DNA of 8,892 nucleotides from an uncultured Prevotella sp. (GTDB lineage Bacteria; Bacteroidota; Bacteroidia; Bacteroidales; Bacteroidaceae): NCBI GenBank assembly GCA_937916075.1, contig CALGHW010000354.1:1-8892 (forward strand). Reading direction: 5' to 3'. A program made the translations under genes and the position numbers. Shown here piece by piece: positions 1-6,101 of this stretch (position 1 is the stretch's first letter; each line of letters starts with the position of its first letter). Below the pieces are notes generated by a model. That model was not told where the DNA came from. It did no database searches and saw only the letters and a program-made list of their open reading frames with translations.

Positions 1-740
1 ATAAACTGGAAGAAGATGGCCACATACTCGATGAGCGGAGAATGAAAGTATTCCGTACTGTCGTTATGGGTAGAGAAACCGCCGGTGGCCGTGGTAGACA
101 TGGAATAGTTCACACTGTCAAACCAGTCCATCCCCGCCCCCCAAAAGGACAGGACACAAGCCACCGTCAGGAAAAGGTATATCGACCAAATCCACTTGGA
201 GTTGGTGCTGAGCCGCGGGTGCATCTTGGTGCGCACAGGTCCCGTGGCCTCAGCGGCAAACACCTTGATATTGCCGCCCACCAGCGAGGGCAGCACGGCG
301 ATGGTGAAGAAGACGATGCCCAGACCGCCAATCCACTGCGACAGGCTGCGCCAGAACAACACCGCATGCGGCAGGCGCTCCACGTCGTCGAGGATGGTGG
401 CCCCGGTGGTGGTGAACCCCGACATGGTCTCAAAATAAGCATCGGCCACCCGGGGTATATAGCCCCCCACAAGGAAAGGCAACATGCCGAACAGGCTGAA
501 CACAATCCAGGTCAGCGTGACCACCAGATAGGCGTCGCGCCGGCTCAGGCTGTTGGCCGCCCCCCGTCCGTAGTATTTACACAGCATACCACCACAGACA
601 GTGATGAAGAAAGACATGATAAAGGCCATGCTGTCGTCCTCCTGATAGCATACGGACATCGCCGTACACACCAGCATGAAAGCCGCCTCCAGGAAGAGCA
701 GCTGCCCGATGATTTTCAGGACAAGGCGAAGGTTTACCAT
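1..740 (-). CDS. trkH: TrkH-family K+ uptake channel subunit, N-terminal half (cut by window edge)
   Basis: This is the membrane pore of the Trk potassium uptake system, moving K+ across the inner membrane with TrkA as cytoplasmic gate regulator. The first 246 codons are visible and open without frameshift, about half of the usual 480-500 residues. The start ATG (738-740) gives MVNLRLVLKIIGQLL, then hydrophobic membrane segments. Two of the four pore-loop filters are visible: SGFTTTGAT at residues 107-115, followed by RSLSQWIGGLGIVFFTIAVLP, a typical TrkH stretch, and STTATGGFS at residues 215-223. The start overlaps the trkA stop by 7 bases (ATGGTAA), so the two genes are probably translationally coupled. 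It is the third gene of the dxs-trkA-trkH operon. The related KtrB family is an alternative name, but the neighbouring two-RCK TrkA favours TrkH. The family call is very safe. Confidence 0.96.
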   Translation of the reverse strand, partial: MVNLRLVLKIIGQLLFLEAAFMLVCTAMSVCYQEDDSMAFIMSFFITVCGGMLCKYYGRGAANSLSRRDAYLVVTLTWIVFSLFGMLPFLVGGYIPRVADAYFETMSGFTTTGATILDDVERLPHAVLFWRSLSQWIGGLGIVFFTIAVLPSLVGGNIKVFAAEATGPVRTKMHPRLSTNSKWIWSIYLFLTVACVLSFWGAGMDWFDSVNYSMSTTATGGFSTHNDSTEYFHSPLIEYVAIFFQF

Positions 741-2092
741 AGCGTATGAGGTTTGAAGAATTTTTCCACCTTTTTGAGGTTCTGCTCATGGCAGAACACC
801 ATCACCGAGTCGCCGGCCTCTATCTGCGAGTTACCGCCCACGAGCATCCCCTCGTTATGACGCACCAGTCCGCCGATGGTCACGCCAAAAGGCAGTCCCA
901 AGTCCTTCACGGGCTTCTTGGTCACGGGCGACCCCTTGGCGGCCACAAACTCCACCACATCGGAATCAACGAGCATCAGCGAGCGCATATTGCTCACCTC
1001 GGCGTCGAGCAGCATCTGGAAGATGTGGCTGGCGGCGATGGTCTTCTTGTTGATGATTGTGCCGATGTCGAGTTCCTCGGCCATGCTCACATAGTCAAGA
1101 TTCTCCACCATGGCTATCGTCTTGCGCACCCCCAGCCGCTTGGCCGTGAGACAGGCCAGGATATTGGTCTCGGCATTGCCCGTGAGGGCCACGAAGGCCT
1201 GGGTGTTGCGGATGCCCTCGTCCAGGAGCAGACTGATGTTGCGGCCGTCGCCGTGGATGACCATAGTGTCGGTATCGCCAAGCAGCTCGTTGAGCCGGTC
1301 ACACCGGCGCTCGTCGGCCTCGATGATTTTGACGTTCATATAGTCGGGCGTGGTCAAGGCTGCCCTCACCGAGGTCTTGCCGCCTCCCATGATGATGACG
1401 TTCTTCACATCCTCATAATGCTCCTTACCCGCTATCTTGCGGATATAGGGGATATACTCCTTGGTGGTCATGAAGTAAGCGAAGTCGAGATAGTGGAGCT
1501 CGTCGTTACCACCGGGGATGATAGTCTCGCCGTCGCGCTTGATGGCCACGATATGATAAGGGTCCTCCGGCCCGCAAAGCTCCCGCAGCGGACGGTTGAG
1601 CACCTCGCACTTGTCGCGCAGCTTGACTCCCAGCATCACCAAGGCTCCCCCATGCACGTCCCACCGCTGGCGCACCCAGCTCATGCGCAGGCCGTTGTTG
1701 ATGTCCTGCGCGGCCAGCACCTCGGGATAGATGAGCGAGTCGATTCCGAGCTTGCTGAAGAATGGCTTCAGCTCGGGCGACAGGTACTCATAATTGTCAA
1801 TGCGGGCCACGGTCTTGCGCGTGCCGATGGCATGGGCCAGGATACAGGCGTTCATGTTGCGGCTCTCGTCGGGTGTGACACCGACAAAGAGGTCGGCGTC
1901 ATCGGCGCCCGCTTCCTCGAGCACCTTGATGCTGGTGGGCGACCCCTGGAGCGTCATCATGTCATAATCAGTGTCGAGCCCCTCCAGGCGGGAGGGGTCC
2001 TCGTCGATGAGCACACAGTCCTGCCGCTCGCGGGAGAGCAGCTTGGCCAGATGGGTGCCGGTGGCTCCGGCCCCGCCTATGATAATCTTCAT
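734..2092 (-). CDS. trkA: TrkA, two-RCK-domain regulator of Trk potassium uptake
   Basis: This is a cytoplasmic nucleotide-binding protein that sits under TrkH and controls its opening. It has 452 residues, close to the 458 of E. coli TrkA, and holds two RCK units. The first nucleotide-binding fold (about 1-130) begins KIIIGGAGATG with a complete G7-x-G9-x-x-G12 motif and an acidic residue, D30, at the end of strand 2. A TrkA-C-like domain follows (about 135-220). The second fold (about 230-350) has VIIMGGGKTS at 232-241, where the last glycine of the motif is replaced by serine, with E258 at strand 2; a second TrkA-C domain fills about 365-447. Residues such as TPDESRNM, VARIDNYEY and LTGNAETNILACL are what I expect of Bacteroidales TrkA. 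The ATG (2090-2092) overlaps the dxs stop as ATGA. The frame stays open upstream to 2233, but that part lies inside dxs and precedes the first Rossmann strand, so 2092 is the start. Confidence 0.97.
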   Translation of the reverse strand: MKIIIGGAGATGTHLAKLLSRERQDCVLIDEDPSRLEGLDTDYDMMTLQGSPTSIKVLEEAGADDADLFVGVTPDESRNMNACILAHAIGTRKTVARIDNYEYLSPELKPFFSKLGIDSLIYPEVLAAQDINNGLRMSWVRQRWDVHGGALVMLGVKLRDKCEVLNRPLRELCGPEDPYHIVAIKRDGETIIPGGNDELHYLDFAYFMTTKEYIPYIRKIAGKEHYEDVKNVIIMGGGKTSVRAALTTPDYMNVKIIEADERRCDRLNELLGDTDTMVIHGDGRNISLLLDEGIRNTQAFVALTGNAETNILACLTAKRLGVRKTIAMVENLDYVSMAEELDIGTIINKKTIAASHIFQMLLDAEVSNMRSLMLVDSDVVEFVAAKGSPVTKKPVKDLGLPFGVTIGGLVRHNEGMLVGGNSQIEAGDSVMVFCHEQNLKKVEKFFKPHTLW

Positions 2093-3984
2093 GACAGCAA
2101 ATGCTTTTTGATGGAATCTTTGTCTATACCTACGATATGTTGCAGCTGGTCCACGGTGCCGTGCTCCACAAAGGTGTCGTCGGGCAGGCCCATCCGGACA
2201 ATGCGGGGCGTATAGCCATGGTCGGCCATCCACTCGGTGACGGCCGAGCCCAGTCCGCCGTTGCGCACGCCATCCTCCACGGTGACGATGCGACTGTAGC
2301 GCCGCCCCACCTCGTCGAGCAGACTGCCGTCTATCGGCTTGAGGAAGCGCATGTCATAATGGGCCACACTGAGCCCCGGACGCTCGGCCTCGGCCTCACG
2401 GATGGCCTGGGCGGCCAGATTGCCGATGGGGCCGATGGTGAGCACGGCCATGTCGCGGCCGTCCTTGAGGCAGCGGCCGGTGCCCACGGGCACCTCGGTG
2501 AGCGGACAACGCCAGTCCACCAGCACCCCGCGGCCGCGGGGATAGCGGATGACGAAGGGGCCGGCTCCGGGCAACTGGGCCGTGTACATCAGCCGGCGCA
2601 GCTCATGCTCGTCCATCGGCGAGGCTATCGTAAGATGGGGCACGGGCCGCAGAGCGGCCATGTCGAAAGCGCCGTGATGGGTGGGGCCGTCCTCGCCCAC
2701 CAGGCCGGCACGGTCCAGACAGAGGACCACCGGCAGGCGCAACAGGGCCACGTCGTGGATAACATTGTCATACGAACGCTGGGCGAAGGCACTGTAGATG
2801 TTGCAGAAAGGCTGCAGGCCCTCCTTGGCCATGCCGCCCGAGAAGGTGACGGCATGCCCCTCGGCGATGCCCACGTCGAACACGCGGTCGGGCATCTCCT
2901 TCATCATGATGTTCATCGAGCAGCCTGTGGGCATGGCGGGCGTCACGCCCACAATCTTGGGATTCTGCCGGGCCAGTTCCAGCAAGGTGTGGCCGAATAC
3001 ATCCTGAAACTTGGGCGGGATACCGGTGGTGTCGGCCACGATGCGCTCGCCCGAGTCCACACAAAACCGGCCGGGGGCGTGCCAGATGGTGGCCGCCTGC
3101 TCGGCTGGCTTGTAGCCCTTGCCCTTAACGGTATGCAGATGGAGCAGTTTGGGCCCTTTCATGTCCTTCAACTGGCGCAGGATGCGCACCAGCTCGGCCA
3201 CGTTATGCCCGTCGAAGGGACCGAAGTAACGTATGTCGAGGCCCTCAAACATATTCTGCTGATGGCTAAGGGCCGACTTCAGGGCATTGCCGAAGCGGAT
3301 GAGGCCCTTGCGGCGGTCGTCGCCCATATAGCCGCGCGACTTGAGCCAGCGCGACAGCTTGAAGCGCAGGTCATTGTAGGTCTTGTTGGTGTTCAGCCCG
3401 ATGAGATACTGCTTCATGCCACCCACACTGCGGTCGATGCTCATGTTGTTGTCATTGAGGATGATGAGCATGTCGTTGGGGGTGGACGAGGCGTTGTTGA
3501 GCCCCTCGAAAGCCAGGCCGCCGCTCATGGCGCCGTCGCCGATGACGGCCACCACCTGGCGGCCGGTATGGTTGCGCTTCTCGGCCACCGCCATGCCGAG
3601 CGCCGCCGAGATGGAGTTGCTGGCATGACCACAGGCGAAGGTGTCGTAAGGACTCTCCAAGGGCGACGGGAAGGGCATGATGCCGTGCAGCTTGCGGTTG
3701 GTGCAGAAGCGTTCGCGCCGGCCGGTGAGTATCTTGTGGCCATAAGCCTGGTGGCCCACGTCCCACACGATGCGGTCGTCGGGGGTATTGTATACATAGT
3801 GTAGAGCCACGGTGAGTTCGACCACGCCCAGACTGGAGGCGAGGTGACCCGGATTGACAGACAGCTCGTCGATGATATCCTGGCGCAACTCGCGACACAG
3901 CTCCGGGAGCTGGCCTATCGACAACTTGCGCAGGTCATCGGGATATTCCACCTGTTTTAAAAGGCTCAAATCTTTGTCTTTCAC
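2089..3984 (-). CDS. dxs: 1-deoxy-D-xylulose-5-phosphate synthase
   Basis: This enzyme condenses pyruvate with glyceraldehyde 3-phosphate, using thiamine diphosphate and Mg2+, to make DXP with release of CO2. It is the first step of the MEP isoprenoid pathway and also feeds thiamine and pyridoxal synthesis. The protein has 631 residues (E. coli about 620). Visible signatures are NPGHLASSLG with H47, WDVGHQAYGHKILTGRR at 74-90, the ThDP motif GDG at 149-151 ending in NDN (177-179; D150 and N179 match the E. coli metal ligands), the catalytic glutamate E375 in DVGIAEGHAV, and DRAGLVGEDGPTHHG at about 424-438. The C-terminal transketolase domain is complete. The start is GTG (3982-3984): an in-frame TAA lies at 4003-4005 and the next methionine is residue 103, inside the catalytic domain. 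The UTR is short and A-rich with no Shine-Dalgarno, normal for Bacteroidetes. It is first in the operon, joined to trkA by an ATGA overlap. Confidence 0.98.
   Translation of the reverse strand: MKDKDLSLLKQVEYPDDLRKLSIGQLPELCRELRQDIIDELSVNPGHLASSLGVVELTVALHYVYNTPDDRIVWDVGHQAYGHKILTGRRERFCTNRKLHGIMPFPSPLESPYDTFACGHASNSISAALGMAVAEKRNHTGRQVVAVIGDGAMSGGLAFEGLNNASSTPNDMLIILNDNNMSIDRSVGGMKQYLIGLNTNKTYNDLRFKLSRWLKSRGYMGDDRRKGLIRFGNALKSALSHQQNMFEGLDIRYFGPFDGHNVAELVRILRQLKDMKGPKLLHLHTVKGKGYKPAEQAATIWHAPGRFCVDSGERIVADTTGIPPKFQDVFGHTLLELARQNPKIVGVTPAMPTGCSMNIMMKEMPDRVFDVGIAEGHAVTFSGGMAKEGLQPFCNIYSAFAQRSYDNVIHDVALLRLPVVLCLDRAGLVGEDGPTHHGAFDMAALRPVPHLTIASPMDEHELRRLMYTAQLPGAGPFVIRYPRGRGVLVDWRCPLTEVPVGTGRCLKDGRDMAVLTIGPIGNLAAQAIREAEAERPGLSVAHYDMRFLKPIDGSLLDEVGRRYSRIVTVEDGVRNGGLGSAVTEWMADHGYTPRIVRMGLPDDTFVEHGTVDQLQHIVGIDKDSIKKHLLS
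2526..2541. repeat. 16-bp perfect GC-only palindrome inside dxs
   Basis: The sequence CCCCGCGGCCGCGGGG reads the same on both strands and contains one NotI-type core (GCGGCCGC). It encodes Pro-Arg-Gly-Arg-Gly (residues 482-486 of DXS), a conserved stretch in this part of the enzyme, so the palindrome probably follows from GC-rich codon choice rather than from a regulatory role. Confidence 0.85.
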
Positions 3985-3995
3985 AATTTTTTTTG

Positions 3996-4027
3996 TTTCT
4001 TTTTATCTATGCAAAGATAAAAAGAAA
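3996..4027. repeat. Perfect 12-bp inverted repeat over the dxs promoter core (candidate operator)
   Basis: Arm TTTCTTTTTATC (3996-4007) and arm GATAAAAAGAAA (4016-4027) are exact reverse complements separated by the 8 bases TATGCAAA. The dyad covers the minus-strand -7 element (4012-4019) and the expected transcription start. Its position would suit a dimeric repressor, or a hairpin at the very start of the message. The arms are A/T-rich, which raises the chance of coincidence, but 12 of 12 pairs centred on the promoter is notable. No known operator is recognised. Confidence 0.7.
4012..4019 (-). promoter_or_regulatory. Bacteroidetes-type -7 promoter element for dxs-trkA-trkH
   Basis: On the minus strand this reads TATCTTTG, an exact match to the Bacteroidetes core TAnnTTTG. 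A TTTG that could be the -33 element lies at 4044-4047, with a gap of 24 bases that is longer than the usual 19-21, so that half is weak. Transcription would begin around 4005-4008, leaving a leader of roughly 20-25 bases before the GTG at 3984. Confidence 0.72.
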
Positions 4028-4040
4028 TTCTGAGTATCTG

Positions 4041-4061
4041 AAACAAAACGTTGTTTTATTT
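4041..4061. repeat. Second, imperfect dyad over the possible -33 region of the dxs promoter
   Basis: AAACAAAAC (4041-4049) and GTTTTATTT (4053-4061) form a 9-bp inverted repeat with one mismatch and the 3-base spacer GTT. It includes the only TTTG that could serve as the -33 element. Its centre lies about 40 bases from the centre of the perfect dyad, close to four helical turns. It could be a second protein site or merely AT-rich background. Confidence 0.4.
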
Positions 4062-4210
4062 ACCTGCAGGCTGATTTGGACAAACTTGACTTGGCGTGAC
4101 ATTTTCACCCACCCCGCACGCTCTCTCCATGATTCAAGGGTAATAGCCGCTGGCCCTTAATGACCAAAAGGATGGCGTTTGTCAAAAAAAAGAACGGGGT
4201 GCTTCGCTCG

Positions 4211-4239
4211 TTTGCACAATCTTTACACTACCTTTGCAC
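4211..4239 (+). repeat. 7-bp direct repeat at the panE promoter
   Basis: TTTGCAC occurs at 4211-4217 and again at 4233-4239, a 22-base period of about two helical turns. The second copy contains the end of the -7 element; the first lies just upstream of the core. It may be a tandem protein site, or chance in a short AT-rich stretch. Confidence 0.4.
4229..4236 (+). promoter_or_regulatory. Bacteroidetes-type -7 promoter element for panE
   Basis: TACCTTTG matches TAnnTTTG exactly. Nearby -33 candidates are poorly spaced: TTTG at 4211-4214 is only 14 bases away and TTCG at 4203-4206 is 22 away. The start of transcription would be near 4240-4243. That rules out translation from the TTG at 4179, which opens the same frame but lies upstream, and leaves a leader of about 40 bases before the ATG at 4281. 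Confidence 0.7.
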
Positions 4240-4280
4240 CTATCAACAAACATGGGATGAATTTTAAAAACAAGAACAAG

Positions 4281-5195
4281 ATGAAATATGCCATTATCGG
4301 AACAGGGGCCATCGGCGGCTATTATGGCGGGTTGCTGGCCAAGGCGGGACAGGAAGTCCACTTTCTGCTGCACAGTGATTATGAACAGGTGAAGGCCCAC
4401 GGACTGAGAATCGACTCGTGTGACGGCAACTATCGGCTAAGCTCCGTAAGGGCTTACCGGGACACGGCCGACATGCCGACGTGCGACGTGGTCATCGTGG
4501 CCCTGAAGACCACGGCCAACCACTTGCTGCCCCAACTGCTGAGGCCGGTCGTGGACAGCCACACACTGGTGGTGCTCGTACAGAACGGCATCGGCATGGA
4601 GGCCGACCTGCTGGAGGCCATGCCCGGACTGCAACTGCTGGGGGGCGTGGCTTACATCTGCACACTCAAACCTGAACCGGGGCATATCACCCACCTCAGC
4701 AACGGGTTGCTCCAAGTGGGCAACTTCTCCTGCCGTGAGCCGGAACGGCTGCAGCGCATGATGGACGACTTCCTGGCGGCCGGCATCAAGGCCAAACTGA
4801 TGGAATACCAGGAGATGAGGTGGAAGAAGGCGGTGTGGAACATGCCTTTCAACGGCATGACCGTGGCGGCCGACGCTCCGTCGGCCGGGAGCCTGATAGC
4901 TTATGCGCCCATGGCGCAGACCATTCACGAGATGATGAGGGAGGTAATCCGGGCAGCGCAGGCTTGCGGCGCACAGGGCGTGGACGAGGACTATGCCGAG
5001 CGCATGATGGAGATGACGCGGCGCATGCCGTCGTTCGCGTCGAGCATGAAGTTTGACCACGACCACGGACAACCGATGGAGCTGTATTACCTCTACCAGC
5101 GCCCCATGGAGGAGGCCCGCAAGCGGGGATGCCACATGCCGCTCATCAGTATGCTGGCCGCCCAACTGGGCTATCTGGAGAACAAGCGCGGCTGA
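4281..5195 (+). CDS. panE: Ketopantoate reductase family enzyme (2-dehydropantoate 2-reductase)
   Basis: The family reduces 2-dehydropantoate to pantoate with NADPH, supplying vitamin B5 and coenzyme A synthesis in the cytoplasm. The protein has 304 residues, typical for PanE/ApbA. The N-terminal Rossmann fold starts MKYAIIGTGAIGGYYGG with G7-x-G9-x-x-G12. K76 (VALKTT) and N102 (QNGIG) match the cofactor- and substrate-binding positions K72 and N98 of E. coli PanE. The C-terminal helical domain has W181-K-K183-A-V-W-N187, with K183 as the expected catalytic lysine, and S255 and E267 in the SSM...GQPME stretch. The E. coli cofactor residue R31 is not obvious: the region reads FLLHSDY. The ATG at 4281 starts directly at the first strand after an A-rich leader; an in-frame ATG at 4257 would add eight residues. 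The gene stands alone with its own promoter and no other pantothenate gene nearby. A related 2-oxoacid reductase remains possible. Confidence 0.88.
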   Translation: MKYAIIGTGAIGGYYGGLLAKAGQEVHFLLHSDYEQVKAHGLRIDSCDGNYRLSSVRAYRDTADMPTCDVVIVALKTTANHLLPQLLRPVVDSHTLVVLVQNGIGMEADLLEAMPGLQLLGGVAYICTLKPEPGHITHLSNGLLQVGNFSCREPERLQRMMDDFLAAGIKAKLMEYQEMRWKKAVWNMPFNGMTVAADAPSAGSLIAYAPMAQTIHEMMREVIRAAQACGAQGVDEDYAERMMEMTRRMPSFASSMKFDHDHGQPMELYYLYQRPMEEARKRGCHMPLISMLAAQLGYLENKRG

Positions 5196-6090
5196 AAAAG
5201 TCCGACTGACGGGCGGACGCCTTCACCACATAATACATTGCCCCATAGCCCAGCCAGCATCCTAACCCGCCATGGACATTGCCTGGCAGATTATCGGTCA
5301 TGGGGAACAGGGGATTGCGCGAGAGGCTGGCCATGTCTTCAAAGCCACGCCAGAAGCGGTAGCCTTCGGGGGTGAGGGTGACAAACTTGACGTATGCCTG
5401 AGCACCCTCCCGGAAGAAGGGGGTGAAGTGACCGGACGACAGCCCGTCACGACTCCTGTTGATGGCCATACAACCGTCCTTGGCCAGCGCCGTGCTGTCG
5501 TAGATGCCTAAATAGGCACTGCCAAACTCGGTTTCCTTCATCAGCTCCCGGGTAAACAGCTTGCAGGGGCCGCGAAAAGCCGTGTAGCCATACAGCTGGC
5601 ACATGGTGCTGTCGCCCACCGTCACCTCCTCCACCCGAAACGAGTCTATCGGTGCCGGCGCGGGAATGGTGGTGGTGGCCTCGGCGTGGCTGCCGTCGGG
5701 CGCATCCACCGTCAGCCGGTAGGTCTTGCCGGCCTTGCCACGCAGAAAGCCGGTGGTATAGATGAAGGGCGGATAATAGCGCTTGTCGTACTTGCCCGTC
5801 AGGATAACCTCTTGCTCACCGTCGCTGACAGTCACCTTGGCCCAGTGTTCCACATAATGGTCCAGTTCGGACAGGTTGACAAAATCTCCACCTAAGCTGA
5901 CCGAGCGGGTCACCTTCACGATGGGGAAACCCTGGTCTTCTATCCATCCCTCCACCACCAGGCTGGAGGGGGCCGACACCACGTCGTCCACCCGGCAGGA
6001 GACGACGACAAGCGACAAAAGCAGGATGCCGACGAGCCATACTGACAGGCGCGACATCTTGGAGAAAAACTTTTCCATACGATTATTCAT
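5146..6090 (-). CDS. DUF4249-type outer-membrane lipoprotein, partner of the TonB-dependent receptor
   Basis: DUF4249 proteins are lipoproteins found beside TonB-dependent receptors in Bacteroidetes; their exact role is unknown. A lid or substrate-binding role like that of SusD is an inference. The 314-residue product has a basic N-terminus, a hydrophobic run (16-30) and a lipobox ending VVVSC with C32 as the lipidated residue. Acidic residues follow (C-R-V-D-D), loosely like a surface-export signal. Typical features are VVEGWIEDQGFPIVKVTRS at about 45-63, repeated beta-strand patterns, FWRGFEDMASLSRNPLFP and the near-terminal GGLGCWLGYGAMYY. It starts 11 bases after the receptor gene stops, so it is cotranscribed; in-frame ATGs at 6078 and 6057 are alternative starts. 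Oddly, the last 24 residues (after VVK at 290) look unlike the rest, read through a terminator-like hairpin, and overlap the panE 3' end by 50 bases. Confidence 0.87.
   Translation of the reverse strand: MNNRMEKFFSKMSRLSVWLVGILLLSLVVVSCRVDDVVSAPSSLVVEGWIEDQGFPIVKVTRSVSLGGDFVNLSELDHYVEHWAKVTVSDGEQEVILTGKYDKRYYPPFIYTTGFLRGKAGKTYRLTVDAPDGSHAEATTTIPAPAPIDSFRVEEVTVGDSTMCQLYGYTAFRGPCKLFTRELMKETEFGSAYLGIYDSTALAKDGCMAINRSRDGLSSGHFTPFFREGAQAYVKFVTLTPEGYRFWRGFEDMASLSRNPLFPMTDNLPGNVHGGLGCWLGYGAMYYVVKASARQSDFFSRACSPDSPVGRPAY
5195..5218 (-). terminator. Terminator-like hairpin with T-run, inside the last codons of the DUF4249 gene
   Basis: On the minus strand GTCCG (5214-5218) pairs with CGGAC (5200-5204), followed immediately by TTTTT (5195-5199). 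Allowing one mismatch adds one more pair and leaves the loop CGTCA. The stem is short, so efficiency is uncertain. It points the right way to end the receptor-lipoprotein operon, yet it lies before the present stop codon at 5146. In the panE direction no T-run follows, so it is not a terminator for panE. Confidence 0.5.
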
Positions 6091-6101
6091 GGCATACGGG
6101 A

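Larger units (their letters stand above)
3985..4280. other. Divergent intergenic control region between dxs and panE
   Basis: These 296 bases separate the two start codons. The dxs side (3985-4062) is AT-rich and holds the minus-strand promoter with two dyads. The panE side (4179-4280) holds the plus-strand promoter and a 7-bp direct repeat. The middle (about 4063-4178) shows no open frame I would call a gene, no RNA gene and no convincing riboswitch fold. The only structure there is a weak inverted repeat, AAGGG (4136-4140) with CCCTT (4154-4158). Confidence 0.7.

Noticed and set aside
42..749. Plus-strand open frame (235 codons) antisense to trkH
   Set aside because: The minus strand reads as TrkH with two pore filters; the plus-strand product has no signature and is rich in His, Gln and Arg.
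746..2215. Long plus-strand open frame (489 codons) antisense to trkA
   Set aside because: Same codon-bias shadow; the minus strand carries both intact RCK units of TrkA.
2526..2541. 16-bp palindrome in dxs as a possible protein site
   Set aside because: It encodes the conserved Pro-Arg-Gly-Arg-Gly of DXS with GC-rich codons, which explains the symmetry.
2101..3804. Long plus-strand open frame (567 codons) antisense to dxs
   Set aside because: Shadow of the GC-rich dxs codons: the product is His/Gly/Ala-rich and low in complexity, with no promoter core and no recognisable domain, while the minus strand encodes a complete, motif-perfect DXS.
4136..4158. AAGGG...CCCTT inverted repeat in the dxs-panE spacer
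   Set aside because: Only 5 bp with a 13-base loop, no T-run, and not at a gene end or promoter core.
4179..4280. N-terminal extension of PanE from TTG at 4179
   Set aside because: The panE promoter core at 4229-4236 lies inside the extension, and the added residues precede the first Rossmann strand with no family support.
4867..4887. 8-bp perfect hairpin inside panE (CGGCCGAC, loop GCTCC, GTCGGCCG)
   Set aside because: GCC-GAC codons are very common here, and similar 7-bp stems occur at 7014-7031 and 1979-1997, so this length is background.
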